A stretch of 64,000 nucleotides of DNA from Puccinellia tenuiflora (Eukaryota > Streptophyta > Magnoliopsida > Poales > Poaceae), in assembly GCA_012064385.1 (NCBI GenBank), contig QRDG01000614.1, positions 558,001 through 622,000 on the forward strand, given 5' to 3'. The notes beneath the pieces were generated by a model that made no database searches, was not told the origin of the DNA, and saw nothing but the letters and a program-made list of their open reading frames with translations. Shown in pieces: positions 32,682 through 45,720 of this stretch. A program made the position numbers and the translations under genes. Every line of letters begins with the position of its first letter. Position 1 is the stretch's first letter.

Positions 32682-35600
32682 GCATCCCCAAGCTTAATTC
32701 CTACTCGTCCTCGAGTAGGTAAATGATAACAAAATAATTTATCAAGTTTTATGCTATGATCAGGTCTCTAACAGTTGCAAGGCAAATGCTATATGGATAA
32801 TGAAACTTCAGCCATTATGTTATCTAATAAAAAGACGTCAACGAACTACGAGTTAATAATACGAAATTTATAGACATCAACAAGATTGTAATGATCATAA
32901 TAAAGCATGGTAGAGTGGTATCTCGTTTGCCCTTTTTGGAAAGCAAAACATAAATGCTGAGCACCCCCGAAGTATAAGTGAAGACTAGAAATAAAAGTTC
33001 AGAACAACAAATATCTCAATCATGCAACACTCAATAATATTTTGGGACAAAGCACATTATACTCAGAATGACAACTATGCTCTCATAGAAGGTGCTCAAA
33101 GAAGAACGGAGACTCAAAATTAAAGTAAAAGATAAGCCCTTCGCAGAGGGAAGCAGGGATTAATCATGTGCTAGAGCTTTTCATTTTTTTAAAGATAGAA
33201 TTTAAAATGATTTTAGGCGGTGTATGCTTTTGTCAACAACTGATAGCAAAGAAATCCGTTAGTCCCCCATGTCAAGCAAAGTTTTAGACTTTTGAGAGTG
33301 GCTCCCATAGAGGAACGAGTACGTTCCTCTTCTCCTTTGTTTATCACTAGCCAATGTTTGACTGATGTCTCAGGTGCATTGTGTGAAGGAGAGATTAATG
33401 TTATGTTTTGCAGGCTGGGAACCCTTGGCGAACTCTCGGCAAATTCAAATGAGCGCGTAATCCACGCTCATCGGGTGAAAGAGGGAGGAATAACTTTGCT
33501 CAACACGGGATATGACAAACTCCTCTACTACTTCCTCATGAGCTCAAACAGGAACACAAAAGAGAGCATTTTGAAGGTTTTAAAAGTAGCACATGAAAAA
33601 TTTACTTGGAATGGCGGTGAAATACCATTTATTGGAAGATATAGTGGACTCTCATGGAATACTTTTTGGCTTTAGGGAATTGGATGCACGAGTAGAGGTC
33701 CCACTCAGTACAGGTGAAGGCTAGCAAAAGACTGGGAAGCGACCAACTAAGAGCAATAACTATCATAATCATGCTTTGCAACAAAACAACATTGAATAGA
33801 AGGATCGAAGTGATATTACCATTCTGAAACAAAAATATCACCAAGGCTTGATAGACTTTATTTGTCGTCTCCAACATGTATAAGCATGCGCCAAGTCAAT
33901 GCAAATAAATTCTTCAGAGGAGGATACCACAATACCATACCACATTATGAACAAAACAACACATATTAACATCAAAATAACACATTATACCCTTTTAGCT
34001 AATTGAGACTAAACATAAGAAAACATGAACTACTAAGCAACATTATGCACACAACATTTTTAAGTTTCAACAAATAACCAACTAACCAAATAAACCTCCA
34101 ATCAATCCTCCAGAAAGGGCATAAATAAAATATATAACAATCAGCTCATTATTGTGATGGCGCTTGATGCTAACATAAAGAAATAATAGATAATAAAATT
34201 AAGATACAGACGCTCCAAGTTTATACGAGTCTCTATGTTGCTCGAAAAACAAAGTTTGAAGGTTTGCAAACCGAGGGGTTGTTGATGTAGAGGGATGAAG
34301 AGGCATCCCCAAGCTTATTATTTTGACCATTCTTGGATATTTCTCAGTTTGATGTTCCTTCATTCCCTGTAAAAAAATCAACATAAAAACTCTCTCATTC
34401 TTTTCTGCGGTTAGACATTAGTATACCATAAATAATATTTCCAAAGTGCTGCCATTAAACTAAAACAAAATTTATTTTCAAGTTACAGAGAGTTTTCTTA
34501 AGTGTCCATCTTTAAAATAAAGGGCGAGACTCAAAAATAATCAAATGAAAACGTGAAGAGGCCACTCCTGCAACAGAAGTCAGAATCTGACCAGAAAAAC
34601 AACAGCTGGAAAACGTATTTTGTAAGTATACTTATACATCTCTGAATTTTTTTGCCAATTTTTGTGTGCGCAGAGGATTAGTTGATACTTACTATGTAAA
34701 ATTTGTGTGACATTTTGATCCTACAGTAAAATATGAAAAATAGGGCAATGAATAGCAAATATAATAGTTGTTGATGAAAAAGGAGGGATGCTACGGGCAT
34801 CCCCAAGCTTGGATGCTTGACTCTTCTTGAATATGTAATTGGGGCGCACCTGGGCATCCCCAAGCTTGAGTTCTTATGTCTTCTTATTCATCTCATATCG
34901 CCGTCTCCATTGGATTTTTTAAAAACTACATTGACATAAAAATTCAAAAGACTCATTAGATGGGTTAGTACCCATTAAATAAAATCCACTAATGTCCAAG
35001 CATTGCCAAGTTGTAAGACCTCAATTCAACATTATCTACTGTATACTAATAAATTTGTAACTTCTATAGATCAAAATAAAAATTATAAATATCAAGTATA
35101 AGCACAATACTAAATAAAGACAACAATCTGCCAAAACTAGACAGTCTGTGAAGATCAAATTTTAAGAGACACCTACGTAGCTCAAACCAGAAAACTCAAA
35201 ACTAATGAAAGGTAGATAAAAGTATAAACGTTGCTATCAAAAAATTTCAGAAAAGTTCACAACCTGACGATTTTAAAGATTTTCTACAGTGAGGCACACA
35301 GAATCTGTTTCTGGACAGCAAAACAACAAACTTGCATCATAAATAAACTAGAGTTCTTATATACATTTTATTTTTATGTTACAGTGGTATATACACAATA
35401 CACATATTTTTAGCTGAGAAGCTTCCATGAAAATATTTGTTTGGTTTCATAGGCATGAACACAAGTGTTCAAGGTCGACCCCCACTTAACCATTATTCAT
35501 CTTTCGAGTCACTTCTCTTTTAAAAAAAGCTTTAAATAGCAAGTACAATTTTTTTTTTATAATTCGTGCTCCCTATCCATAACTAAGATAGAAAGTAACT

Positions 35601-35702
35601 TAAAACTGAAAGTAAAAACTACTTAGTGATAAAGCAAACAAGTGCACACAAGAATATTCGCCCTACGGTATTGCTCCCCGGCAACGGAGCCATAAAAGGT
35701 CT
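32682..35702 (-). mobile_element. Internal region of element A, non-coding
   Basis: Bounded by the polypurine tract at 32682-32700 and by a PBS-like GGCTCCGTTGCCGGGGAGC (minus strand, 35675-35693) next to the right LTR. Three kilobases without gag or pol motifs, so non-autonomous. Parts (33120-33700) match the interior of the related element at 44330-44868. CATCCCCAAGCTT recurs at about 34303, 34798 and 34854. Confidence 0.8.
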
Positions 35703-37868
35703 TGATAACCCACAAGTGTAGGGGATCGGTTGTAGCCTTTTCGATAAGCAAGAGTGTCGAACCCAAAGAGGAGCTAAAGTTAGGATTCATATTCTCTCAA
35801 GTTCTATGAACCATTGACACAACTCTACGCACACCAAACATTTGCTCTATCTAGAAAATAAAACTATAGGAATAAAACGGGTATGAAGGGATGTCTTTGC
35901 AAGCTAATAAACAACAAAAAAATAAATGTTAGTTGCTGCAGCAATAAGGTAAAATAAAGTGACTTAAAGTAACAGAACCATGAGTGTGGAAAAGTGGTGG
36001 AAGGCGTGGCGGAATTGTCCATAATTAATTAGTTAAGCTACTCGGTTCATTGTCTTCGATGCAGTTTTCTATGTGGGAGAGGCAAAGCATACACGTTCTC
36101 AAGTACTTGTGATTACATGTACTATATGATTGGAACATTAGCAAGCATCCACAACTACTACCATTCATTAAGGTAAAAACCCAACCATAGCATTAAGATG
36201 ATACGGTCCTCTTTATCCCATACAATGTCAAAAACCGGGATGGGGCTTAGGTTTCTGTCACTCCGGCAGCCCTACCCCCCGGCCTCCTTCACGTTAGGGG
36301 TGGGCGTTCGGTCTTTTCGGTTAGTTCGGTTCGGTCTTTCCGGTTTTTAACAATTTCGGTCATCTAGAAATGATACCCGTAATAAATTCGGTCTTTTCGG
36401 TTTGTGTTCTTCGGTCTTCGGTCTATTCGGTCCGGTCTTTGGTCATGACCAAATAGACCAAAATATAGGGTGTAAGAAGGGGAATCGGTGCCCGGGACTG
36501 GGAAAGTAGAAAACAATCGACTGGTCTCTCATGGGATACCCAGTTCTTGAGCCTAGAGACTAGATGGTATGCTTGGTTTAGTAGTTTGGCCCATAGACTA
36601 GATGTACACATAAGCTGGGCTGGCACACAAATTCGGCTGCTTCCGTACGTAGTTCACTCAAAATAAAATAAAATCGGTCTTTCGGTCTATTCGGGTTATG
36701 TATAAGTGATACCCGAATTTTTGATTTAATTTCGGTCTTTTCTAATTTGCTACCCAAATTTCTAACGGTCTTTTCGGTCTCGGTCATTTCGGTTTCGGTC
36801 TCGGTCTTTTCGGTTTCGGTTTTCGGTCTACGGTTTTTATGCCCACCCCTACTTCACGTACTACAAACCCTACGATGTGAATGGGCACCATAGGACTGCA
36901 CCATATCGACATATAACTCGAATCAACCAAACATATTCAATAATTCAACCATAGGACAAAAAGAACTACACAAAGATGACATAGATCATTGGATAATACT
37001 TTATAGCATCAAACACTATGTTTACATAGAGGGGTACAGAGGTGTGTGGGAGGATGAACCACTGTATACAATGAGGAATTGGCAATGGAGATGCCACGGA
37101 GGCGGCGCGGGTGGCACCGGCGACGGCGGCGGCGGCCCATGGCGGCGCCCGGTCGGCTAGGTGGAGCGCCGCCCCCTAACCCCCTTCCTCCATGGATTTT
37201 GGTGATATAGATGAGCCCTCCCCCTTGTAGATGAGAGCCAAGGGGAGGCAAATTCGTGGCTTTTGGTGGCTGCCCCCAAAATTAGGGTTTCCTTTCTTTA
37301 TATAGGTGGAGACAATGCTTCCCGTCCTTTCGATGGATGTCCCCTTAATCCAATGTCTCATGGGCACCTATAGAACCTTCCTAGGACCTCTCTAATCCTT
37401 AATGAGGTCCCAAAGTCGTGGCTTGGTCGAATACATCAAGTATGTTAATTGTTGGAGTCAATCACGTCACAAACTTTCGGAATCCCGTAATCAGATATTT
37501 GGCCTTCAGTAAAATGGGGTTTCCCGAAGCTATGGACATCCGATTGGGCTGTTCTTGGGCTTAAAATAAAGGTATGTAAATTTACCATAACTTTGTCCGT
37601 TTCGAGATCTTTAGTTAACATCGTGTTAAGGTCTCAAACTGACGATCTCCTAAAAGTCAGAGTCCACCTCCAACAAGTCTCCTTTTGCGTTTTTGCCAAT
37701 TTCCAGGTGATTCCTACACATCAAAGTATAAAACAAGACCATTGTGTACTTTTACAACTATTAATAGGTTAGTCCAAATAAAACATAAAATTAATATAAA
37801 AACAAGTGTCGAAGGCATAAAAATAGCATGAAACAATAAAAAATTATAGATACGTTTGACACGTATCA
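35703..37868 (-). mobile_element. Right (5') LTR of element A
   Basis: Starts TGATAACCCACAAGTGTAGG and ends TTTGACACGTATCA (on the minus strand TGATACGTGTCAAACG...). About 1.6 kb after subtracting the 565 bp of hAT insertion plus TSD copy. A minus-strand TATATAAAG lies near 37300. Confidence 0.88.
36295..36851. mobile_element. hAT MITE (557 bp) in the LTR
   Basis: TIRs TAGGGGTGGGCGT and TAGGGGTGGGCAT (inverted). The 8-bp TSD CTTCACGT lies at 36287-36294 and 36852-36859. Both subterminal regions consist of repeated TTCGGTC / GGTTTCGGT motifs. No ORF. Confidence 0.93.
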
Positions 37869-38708
37869 CGTGGGAAAGTCCCCCCGCCAGTGGTACGTCG
37901 CATGTCACTGGCGTGTAAAGCTCGGACGCACGCCGGTGATATGTGGGCCCAAAAACCCTACTGTGCAAAAACTAGTACCGGCGTGGTGCGCTTGACCCAC
38001 GCCAGTAATTGACGTGCAGTTAATGGCGCGCGTGCCCGATAACCGTTTCTCAGTAAAAAAAAACTGGCGCCCTATTCTTATCAAACTCCCACCCCGCGTT
38101 GCTATCACTCGTTCTAATCTCCCCTCACCGTGCCGTCGCCGCGTCCCCGCCATCGACCCGTGCCCGCGTCGCTCTCTGCCTCCCCTCCATCGACCCGTCC
38201 CCGCGTCGTCCTCGCCTCGCCGTCGAGCCGTCCCCGTTGTCCCCTCCTCGCTCCGCGTCGCCGTCCCCACCGGTGAGTGCTCCGGCCACCTCCATTAGTT
38301 GTTAGATTAAAATTTTAGATGTAGAATTTAGGTGTAGAATTTAGATGTAGATATAGAATTTAGGTGTATAATTTAGGTGTAGAATTTAGATGTAGAATTT
38401 AGATGTAGATATAGAATTTTAGATGTTAGATGTAGAATTTTGATGTTACATATAGAATTTTAGATGTTAGATGTAGAATTTAGATGTTAGATATATAATT
38501 TAGGTGTAGATTTTTTAATTTCCGAAATATCATCACTAGCGTGTGCACTGTCGCCGGTAATACCAAAATAGCACTAATGTAGAACATCACCGGCGTGGAC
38601 CCGCACTCGTCGGTGATCCGGAATAGCACTGGCGTGACATTACTGGCGTGCGTTTCTCGCTAGTGATAAAAAAACACCACGCCGATGATTAGCTATTCCC
38701 TTGTAGTG
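37869..38708 (-). mobile_element. CACTA element fragment with minisatellite
   Basis: On the minus strand from 38708 the end reads CACTACAAGGGAATAGCTAA, a CACTA terminus. Subterminal repeats (CACGCCRGTAAT / ACTGGCGTG) occur on both sides. The middle holds a Pro/Arg-coding GC-rich block (38100-38290) and a TAGAATTTAGATG minisatellite (38310-38510). The left end abuts the LTR of element A, so the element appears cut there. Confidence 0.7.
38310..38510. repeat. TAGAATTTAGATG minisatellite
   Basis: Imperfect 12-19 bp units of AGATGTAGAATTTAG for about 200 bp within the CACTA fragment. Confidence 0.9.
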
Positions 38709-38835
38709 AACATACATGGATTTGAGCTCGGCTCATTTGCAAAACCCACCCCAGCCCGCGCAGGTGGCGCAGGAGTAACGCACGTGGAGGTCTCCTCTTC
38801 TCATGCTCGTACACCATGGGAAAGAGGCTCACTTT

Positions 38836-40055
38836 TTTTTGATAAAGGGAATATATTAATATCGAGAGATACCAATTACACCCAGCCTCTGCACCAACAA
38901 GATGTCGAAAGACATCCAGGATGCACACAGCCAAGAAAAAACTAAAAAAGAGAGAAAATTAAAAACAAAGACCCCGTCTGAGTGATGGAACACTCGCAAC
39001 AACAACACTCTAACCACCACCAAAATACAACACCCGGACCACAAAAAAATTCTCCAAAACAATGCCTTCAGCAAGACCATTGCCAGGTACAACCAATGAA
39101 GGCCAGACCTTGGGCTTTCACCCTGAAGAAAGACCGTGATTCCAAAACAATGCCTTCAGCAAGGCCATTGCCAGGTACACCCAATGAAGGCCAGACCTTG
39201 AGTTTTCACCCTGAACATCACGGCTCGGTACTTAGTACCACCAGAACGCTGTCCACCTGTGTTGCCGCTCCCTCTTGCCAAGGCCGCTACTGCAAGTCCC
39301 CAACACTTGACACACAGAAAACATGTGCCTAGAGTATTCAACGCAATCAAATCTCCTCTCGCCAACACAAGCCTCCAATCACAGGCACCATGACTTTCTT
39401 CACTACTGTCAATGTCATGGAAATCTATTAGACATATCACATGACCACGACAAGACAGTGAAGCTTCGCGCCTCGCCCTCGTGAAGCATATCTGGCCATA
39501 GATGAGAGCGCGCACGACCGGATCAATTCCAATCTAGATATCCACTGACACCATGCGCCAATCCGCGGAGATCTCTGATGGGAAGACCGGAACACGTCGG
39601 CAGCCCGATCATGGAGGAACACATGTAGCAGATCGAAGATTTGGTACTCGAAGACCAGCAGGGCCACCACCAGCAGATTGGAGTGGGACCCAAGATCCAC
39701 CACTCCAGATCACAACGAGGCCGGTCGTCAACCTCCGGAGAAGAGGTCATTGCCGCCATGCCCGGGGCCGCCGCCCCGGCTCCCATGTGATGCGCCCCGT
39801 CGAGCGGTGTAGATGCGATCCGGCCACGCGCCACCGCTGCCATCTCACCCTCCGGCCGCCGGCGCCACGCACCACCACCATCACGGATGAGATCAGGGGC
39901 GCCTCCCCAATCCCCCCGGGCCGCGACCAGCGGAAAGCCCCACCGCCGCCATGCCGCCCAGGCTTGGCCCGGCAACACCTCCGATGACCGGAGGAGGGTG
40001 GAGGGGGAGCTCCCCGGAGTGGCGCGGCGCCGCCACCCGGAGGAGGGTTAGGTCG
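38836..40055 (-). mobile_element. Retroposon, probable LINE-derived
   Basis: Begins after 8 T at 38836 (poly(A) of the minus strand) and continues GATAAAGGGAATATATTAAT, a sequence like the 3' ends of grass LINEs. The far end (39700-40055) is strongly GC-rich. An internal duplication of AAAACAATGCCTTCAGCAAG occurs at 39056 and 39145. No RT is present. I found no clear TSD. Confidence 0.5.
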
Positions 40056-40059
40056 TGAA

Positions 40060-41189
40060 ATAGGAGTATATACTAGTGGTTAGATAGGAGATGTGGTTCA
40101 CTTATAAGGAGGAACAACTCCTACTCAAGTAGCAATGTGGAAATTTTTAGTCCCACCTCTTGCATGAATAGGCCAAATGGGATTTTAGAATTTCCTCTAG
40201 GGATTATTGAGCTGAAACATAAATAATGGGCTTATCCCAATACAATAATTTCAACACAAACAGTCTTCCACCTATCCAGATTAATAGTCACCGAGTGATC
40301 GCGGATGCACATGCGGGGCTAGTTCTAGACCGGTTTCTCGCAAGAAGTAACTTTGTGGCTAATATGCATGTAAAAGGCAAGTTGGTAGAACGAAGATGCA
40401 TTTTTCTCTTTGCTGGTTAGGAATGAACTACGTTGGGATGTGTGCCTCCCCTTAATTTAGAGGAAAGAAGATATATAAATGTATCTTCTATTTTATTTAG
40501 CATTTTCGGCAAAATAAACATCAATAGAAAACAGAGTTAATATCCAGAGCTTTGTAGTAAAGTTGATGGCCTGTAAAAGAAAAGGTCATGAAAAAATAAA
40601 GAGAGGCTCTATAATTGCACGGTGATAAATATACAGAGACATGGTACTGTTAACATAAAAGGAGCGAACTTCAGCATATTCTATAGTAGTCTATAATGTG
40701 ATCCAGGACATGCCATGTAAACAAGCAAATCACCATGTTTGATATGCGCAGCAACCCTGGCAACACCACTGGGGCCATACACGATTTCTCTTAGCAACTT
40801 GCATTCTTATATTAATTTAGTATTTAGTGTACACTTTCTTCATTTATACTCCTTAAATTTCATGGTTGCTGAAGAACGTTGCCCATTGCAAGTAGAATGA
40901 CATAATGAGGGACTAGGTACAACACTGAAAGCGCTCCCAAAGCAGCTGACAGCTCAAACTAATTTCCACGAAAGTAAACTTGATGGTCCAATTCATGGTA
41001 CAATGGTGGGCATGTGCAACCTCTTTGCTCATTTCTTAATTCACAAATTTAGCATAAAGGATCATACCATAATCATGTGATCACGCCCACTTGCCATTGC
41101 CAGCTTCCATGCCCCCTTTAGAAGATATATCACGCGCTCATGTGCAGTGCTCATTTCTCCACACCATACTCTAGAGAGAAGAGAGAGAG
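40060..41189. other. OFP upstream region
   Basis: About 1.1 kb without repeat structure or ORF over 64 codons. It must contain the OFP promoter. A GAGAGAAGAGAGAGAG tract sits just before the ATG (41172-41188). No strong TATA box is seen. Confidence 0.4.
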
Positions 41190-41951
41190 ATGAGCAACCA
41201 TCATAGGCTCAGACTGTCCGATCTGATGCCAAACTCTTGGTTCTACAAGCTGAGGGACATGAAGAGACCCAGGCCACCAAGCCATCAGAGAAGCTCTACC
41301 GCCACAAGAACATCCAAGAGATCATCGTCAAGCCACTACTACCATGGAACCAGCACTCCCAGACCTCTTCCATTATCAACACACCAATCCTACTCCTACC
41401 TACGAGCAAAGCAAACGCCACCGGAGGAGCTGGACCTCTCTCCTCTCCATCTCAACACAAAAGCAAGAAACATCCAATTCCGCAAAGGTCAGTCTCCAAA
41501 ATCTGGAAGGGCTGCCTTCCCGGCCATCAACGACGAGTTTCCGGAGTTGCAACTACGTCCAATTCGCACAAGGCCGGTGTTAACTGATGAGTCTGGAAGT
41601 GTGCACCACAGCAAGACCACAAGCAGCACGAGCCCGAGCTCGCCAAGGCTTAGGAGTAGAAGGCTTCATCTTCTCAGAAGTGGTTGCAGAGTTAGCACTG
41701 GCCGCTGGAGAAGCACGGCGAAGAGGAGCTCCGCCGTCGTGATGGCGTCGACGGACCCGTACGGGGACTTCTGGAAGAGCGTGGTGGAAATGATCATCGA
41801 GAACGACATGCGTGGGAGTGAGGCTTTGGGGGACCTCCTTCAGTGCTACCTGTCATTGAACTCTGGGGAGTACCATGGAGTAATCACGGATGTGTTCAGC
41901 GGAATCGATCTTCAGGTTACTGATGGCCGTGTTGAGGTGTGTGAGGAATAA
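41190..41951 (+). CDS. OVATE family protein (OFP), transcriptional repressor
   Basis: Single exon, 253 residues, ATG 41190, stop TAA 41949-41951. The N-terminus carries the conserved LSDLMPNSWFYKLRDMKRP motif (about residues 9-27) of OFP1/2/4-type proteins. A Ser- and Arg-rich linker follows, with a basic patch RLRSRRLHLLRSG. The OVATE domain is at about 182-240 (VVMASTDPYGDFWKSVVEMI, then ALGDLLQCYLSLNSGEY). OFPs act in the nucleus as repressors with KNOX and BELL homeodomain proteins and shape organ growth. Length and single-exon form are normal. The tail after the OVATE domain is short and acidic. Confidence 0.95.
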   Translation: MSNHHRLRLSDLMPNSWFYKLRDMKRPRPPSHQRSSTATRTSKRSSSSHYYHGTSTPRPLPLSTHQSYSYLRAKQTPPEELDLSPLHLNTKARNIQFRKGQSPKSGRAAFPAINDEFPELQLRPIRTRPVLTDESGSVHHSKTTSSTSPSSPRLRSRRLHLLRSGCRVSTGRWRSTAKRSSAVVMASTDPYGDFWKSVVEMIIENDMRGSEALGDLLQCYLSLNSGEYHGVITDVFSGIDLQVTDGRVEVCEE

Positions 41952-42445
41952 TTCGGAGCTGTGAATAATGTGTGATTGTGTGTACGTTCTGTTGACTCCC
42001 TCTGTTTGTGACATACTAGTACTTGCTAATGTATTTGTTATTAATTTGTGTATGTATACTAATAATAATTAACATATGGTAAGGGCTTTCCAAAAATGTA
42101 TTTGTCGATGTGTTTTATGTGTTTATTTAGCAACTCTAGGATTTGTAATGTCAAATCTAGAGAACATGTCAACGTACATTAATCTTGCATTTGACTGACT
42201 TTTTTATGTTCGATGGAAAGTCACTACGCTAGCTTCATCAGGGGGGGGGGGGATCGCGCCTCCCCCAACCGCCCTCCCCTTCGCTCACCGCTGCTAGGAG
42301 GTACGGCCGGGAAAAGCTTGGTCGAGTATGGCCGGCGGCGGAGTCTTCTCCCCTCGCGTGTGGAGTTTCATCGTGGGATGATGCTCCCGGGGTAGGACGT
42401 GGCATGGCCGTAGGGCGCTACGACAATGCAACGTTTCTTGCAGCG
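41952..42445. other. OFP 3' flank
   Basis: 3' UTR and downstream DNA, then a run of 12 G at 42241-42252 and a short GC-rich stretch up to the LTR. No gene recognised. Confidence 0.4.
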
Positions 42446-43817
42446 TGATGACACGCAAGTATAGGGGATCGCAACAGTCTTCGAGGCAAGTAAAACCCAA
42501 ATTTGTTGATTCGACACAAGGGTAGCCAAAGAATATTTATAAGCCTTAGCAGGTGATTTGTCAGATCAGCCACACCTGGAAGTAAACTTGCTTGGCACAA
42601 TTTATCAGGAGCAACGGAAATATAATAGCAGCAGTAATAAAGTAACAGCAGTATTAATATAAAAACAACAATAGTAGCAATCTTAGTAACAGCAGGATTA
42701 AAACACCGTAGGCATAGGGAGGTAAATACGGGCGCTGCATGGATGAGATAGTTCATGAAATAATTACGAAGTGCCATATGTAGATAAACAAACAAACAGT
42801 ATCAAGGTGCTAATAAACATAGGCATGCATTCCGTAGGTAGTCGTGCGTGCTTGCAATAAGATACTTGCACGACATCTTTTGTCCAACCATCCCGTTTCA
42901 GCGGGCCTTTATGAGAAGCCTAAAGTTAATTAAGGTACTCCTTTTACAAAGCACCAGAGCAAAGCATTAACATTCAATGAATACATGTAACCCTCAAGTC
43001 ATAGCCATCCCCTCTGGTTGTCCTAAAAGCTGTCACTTTGGGGCCTCGGGTTCTGGACAACAACAGGTGCAAACAACTTGTAGATATGATCCAAAACAAT
43101 ACTTAGCACAATATGTTCAGATCTGAAAAAATGGCACTCGGGCCCTAAGTGTCAAGCATTAAGCTCACCAAGTTGCAACAACGATAAAAAACACTCTCAT
43201 AGATACTAGACATCATGCCCTAACAATCTGACATCTTATTACATGAACAATCTCATCCAATCCCTAAATCCCCTCATCCTACAGCGGGGAATTACTCACA
43301 CATGGATGGTCGATGGAGAGACGATGGTGATGGCGATGGCGACGATCTCCCCTTCAATCCCCGTCCCGGCAGGGTGCCGGAATAGGAACTTCTGCTCCCC
43401 GAATTAGGTTTCGAGGAGGCGGCGGCGCTCTGTATCTTTTCCGAAAAACGATCGGGTGTTCTGGTGTTTTTAGGTCGAAGGAGGTAAATACGCGAAAGGA
43501 GCGTCGTCGACCGAGCCACCAGGTGGCCAGGTGGGCCCGAGGCGCGGCCCAGCCTGGGCCGCAGCCAGGTGGCACCTGGGAGCTGTGGGCACCTCCCGCA
43601 GCTCCCCTTTTGGCTCCGTGGGTCTTCTGCCAAATAAGAATTTCTGGATTTTTTCTAGAATTTTCCGAGAACTTTGATTTCTGCACAAAAAATAAGACAC
43701 CAAGGCAATTCTGCTGAAAACAACATTAGTCCGCGTTAGTTCCATTCAAATCATGCAAATTAGAGGACAAACAGCAGCAAAAGTGTTTGGAAAAGTAGAT
43801 ATGTTTTGGACGTATCA
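42446..43817 (-). mobile_element. LTR of element C (3' LTR)
   Basis: About 1.37 kb, starting TGATGACACGCAAGTATAGG and ending GGACGTATCA (minus TGATACGTCC). It is followed by the polypurine tract AAGCTTGGGGGAG (minus, 43820-43835). The family is recognisable by GGGGATCGCAACAG and by the match of 43360-43400 to 48490-48530 in the LTR at 48039. Confidence 0.85.
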
Positions 43818-44868
43818 AACTCCCCCAAGCTTAGCATATTGCTTGTCATCAAGCAATTCAGTTGGTAAACTGAAGCGATAAAAGAAACTTTTACAAACAC
43901 ATTTGCTTCTCAAGATGTAAACACACTTGTGCTTATGATCATAAATTTAGCAAGTACATGATAAAAGTCATAAATTTAGCAAGTACATGATAAAAGTCAT
44001 AAATTTAGCAGCCATATAGACATATGAAAAGATTCCAACAAACTAAGAATCAACAATAGGGCATACAACTATTAACAAGATTGCAATGCTCATAATAACA
44101 TATGGTACGTTGCTATCTCGCTAGCCCTTTCTGGTACTGCAAAACATAAATGCATAGCACCCCCGAAGTTCAAGTGGGTACTAGAACAAAGATATCAAAG
44201 ACAGAAACATCACATATATAACTTAGTTATAGTATTTTGCAACAAAGCACATTGCACTAATAATGACAACTATGCTCTCAAAGAAGTGCTCAAAGAAGGA
44301 TATGGTGACTCAACATAAAAATAAAAGACAGGCCATTCGCAGAGGGAAGCAGGGATTAGTCATGTGCTTGAACTTTCTATTTTTTTATGAAACAATTTTA
44401 AATATGCATGCTTTCGTCAATGACTCCACAGAAGAGAAGCTAGATAGTCCTCTGTAACAAGCAAGGCTTTTAGACTTTTAAGAGCGGCTGGTACTTAGAG
44501 GAATGAGGTCACTCTCGTTCTCCTTTGTTTCACCACTAACCAATGTTTGACTGATTTCTCAGGTTTACACTGTGCGGAGGAGAATGGTGGGTTATATTTA
44601 TATTTTGCTTAAGCCAGCTCTCGGCAATTCAAGTGAGGACGTAATTCATCCTCATCGGGTGAAAGGGGGAGGAAAATGGCCTTGCTTGTCACATGATATA
44701 TCTAACTTGTCTTTACTGCTTCCTCATGAGCTTAAAAACAGAGACACAAATTCTGAGAACTTTAAGGGTAGCACATGACAAATTTACTTGGAATGGTTTA
44801 CAATACCATGTATAGTAATTTATGGTGGACGCTTTGGAAATAGCTGGTTTTAAGGATTTTGGATGCAC
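43818..44868 (-). mobile_element. Element C internal region, truncated
   Basis: Non-coding, similar to the interior of element A. A 29-bp unit around CATAAATTTAGCAAGTACAT is repeated three times at 43950-44010. The similarity stops at GGATGCAC (44861-44868), next to the single undetermined base at 44869. Confidence 0.7.
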
Positions 44869-44869
44869 N

Positions 44870-45440
44870 CCTAGTTTATTTATGATCTGTGAGCACTTCT
44901 CTTCCATGACTATCTCCACCCCAAAATTTCTTATTCCTGGCCATCTCCCAATCAGTTTTTAGAACTGATATTTTGATTTTGCCTATTCACACCTTTGTTA
45001 CGATCATATGAATCACTCGATAGCATTATACAATTACCATTATTATTGCTATTTCTTCTATTAAACCGTGATTTGTAGCTTTATTGTCTCTCGATACTCC
45101 TTGAATGAGACATTATGGCATTATTGCCTCTTTCGATTGCTCGATGGGCAGACGATTCCCATTGCGATCTTTCTGGTCTTCGAAGTTGAAGATTTTGAGG
45201 GTATTAGGTCATTGCTCTTAAGATTTAAACTACTACCCTGCTTAGTTGTCATTTTGCTCTAATTAAGAGGAGGGTGTAACCTCAGTCAAATATATATCTA
45301 AAAAGATTCTCTGAAACGTTGTATAAATGTACATGTCCCTACCTGTTATGTGCTCACAACAGAACATCGCCAGAGTCCTTTCAATAGAATTTAGAAATTT
45401 TAGAAGCTGCAGTAGAAGGTTCAGACATTAAGTTCAATAG
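44870..45440. other. Unclassified DNA, no gene seen
   Basis: AT-rich sequence between the truncated element C and the TOG-gene remnants. No ORF or repeat worth calling. Confidence 0.3.
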
Positions 45441-45441
45441 A

Positions 45442-45720
45442 ATGGAGGCGAAGTGTGCATCAATTTGGAGCTCCATGGATGCAAGGAGCGAGGAGTCTGA
45501 AATGATTGCTCACCTGCAGTCCATGTTCTGGAGCAACATTGATGTTGCTGCCAATTTTTGTTCTCCAAACACCAGCGCCAGTTCTTGTATCATAGCTAGC
45601 AAAGTGCCTAGTAGTTTGTTCCTTCGTCGTGATGATGCGAGCTATGCTGCAACGCCCATGGTGAACTGTTAACATGCAAAGCCTATTACCTGAAATATGA
45701 GCAATTACGCACAAGAACAT
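45442..45720 (-). pseudogene. Possible further exon of the broken gene, unidentified
   Basis: The minus strand is open as LLGTLLAMIQELALVFGEQK then LAATSMLLQNMDCR before a CAG|GTGAGC donor-like site. It lies downstream of the TOG exons in the right direction but does not resemble the usual second half of that family. Could be chance. Confidence 0.2.

Noticed and set aside
38014..38305. Pro/Arg-rich ORFs as a small gene
   Set aside because: Located between CACTA subterminal repeats, no start context or domain; more likely captured 5' gene sequence.
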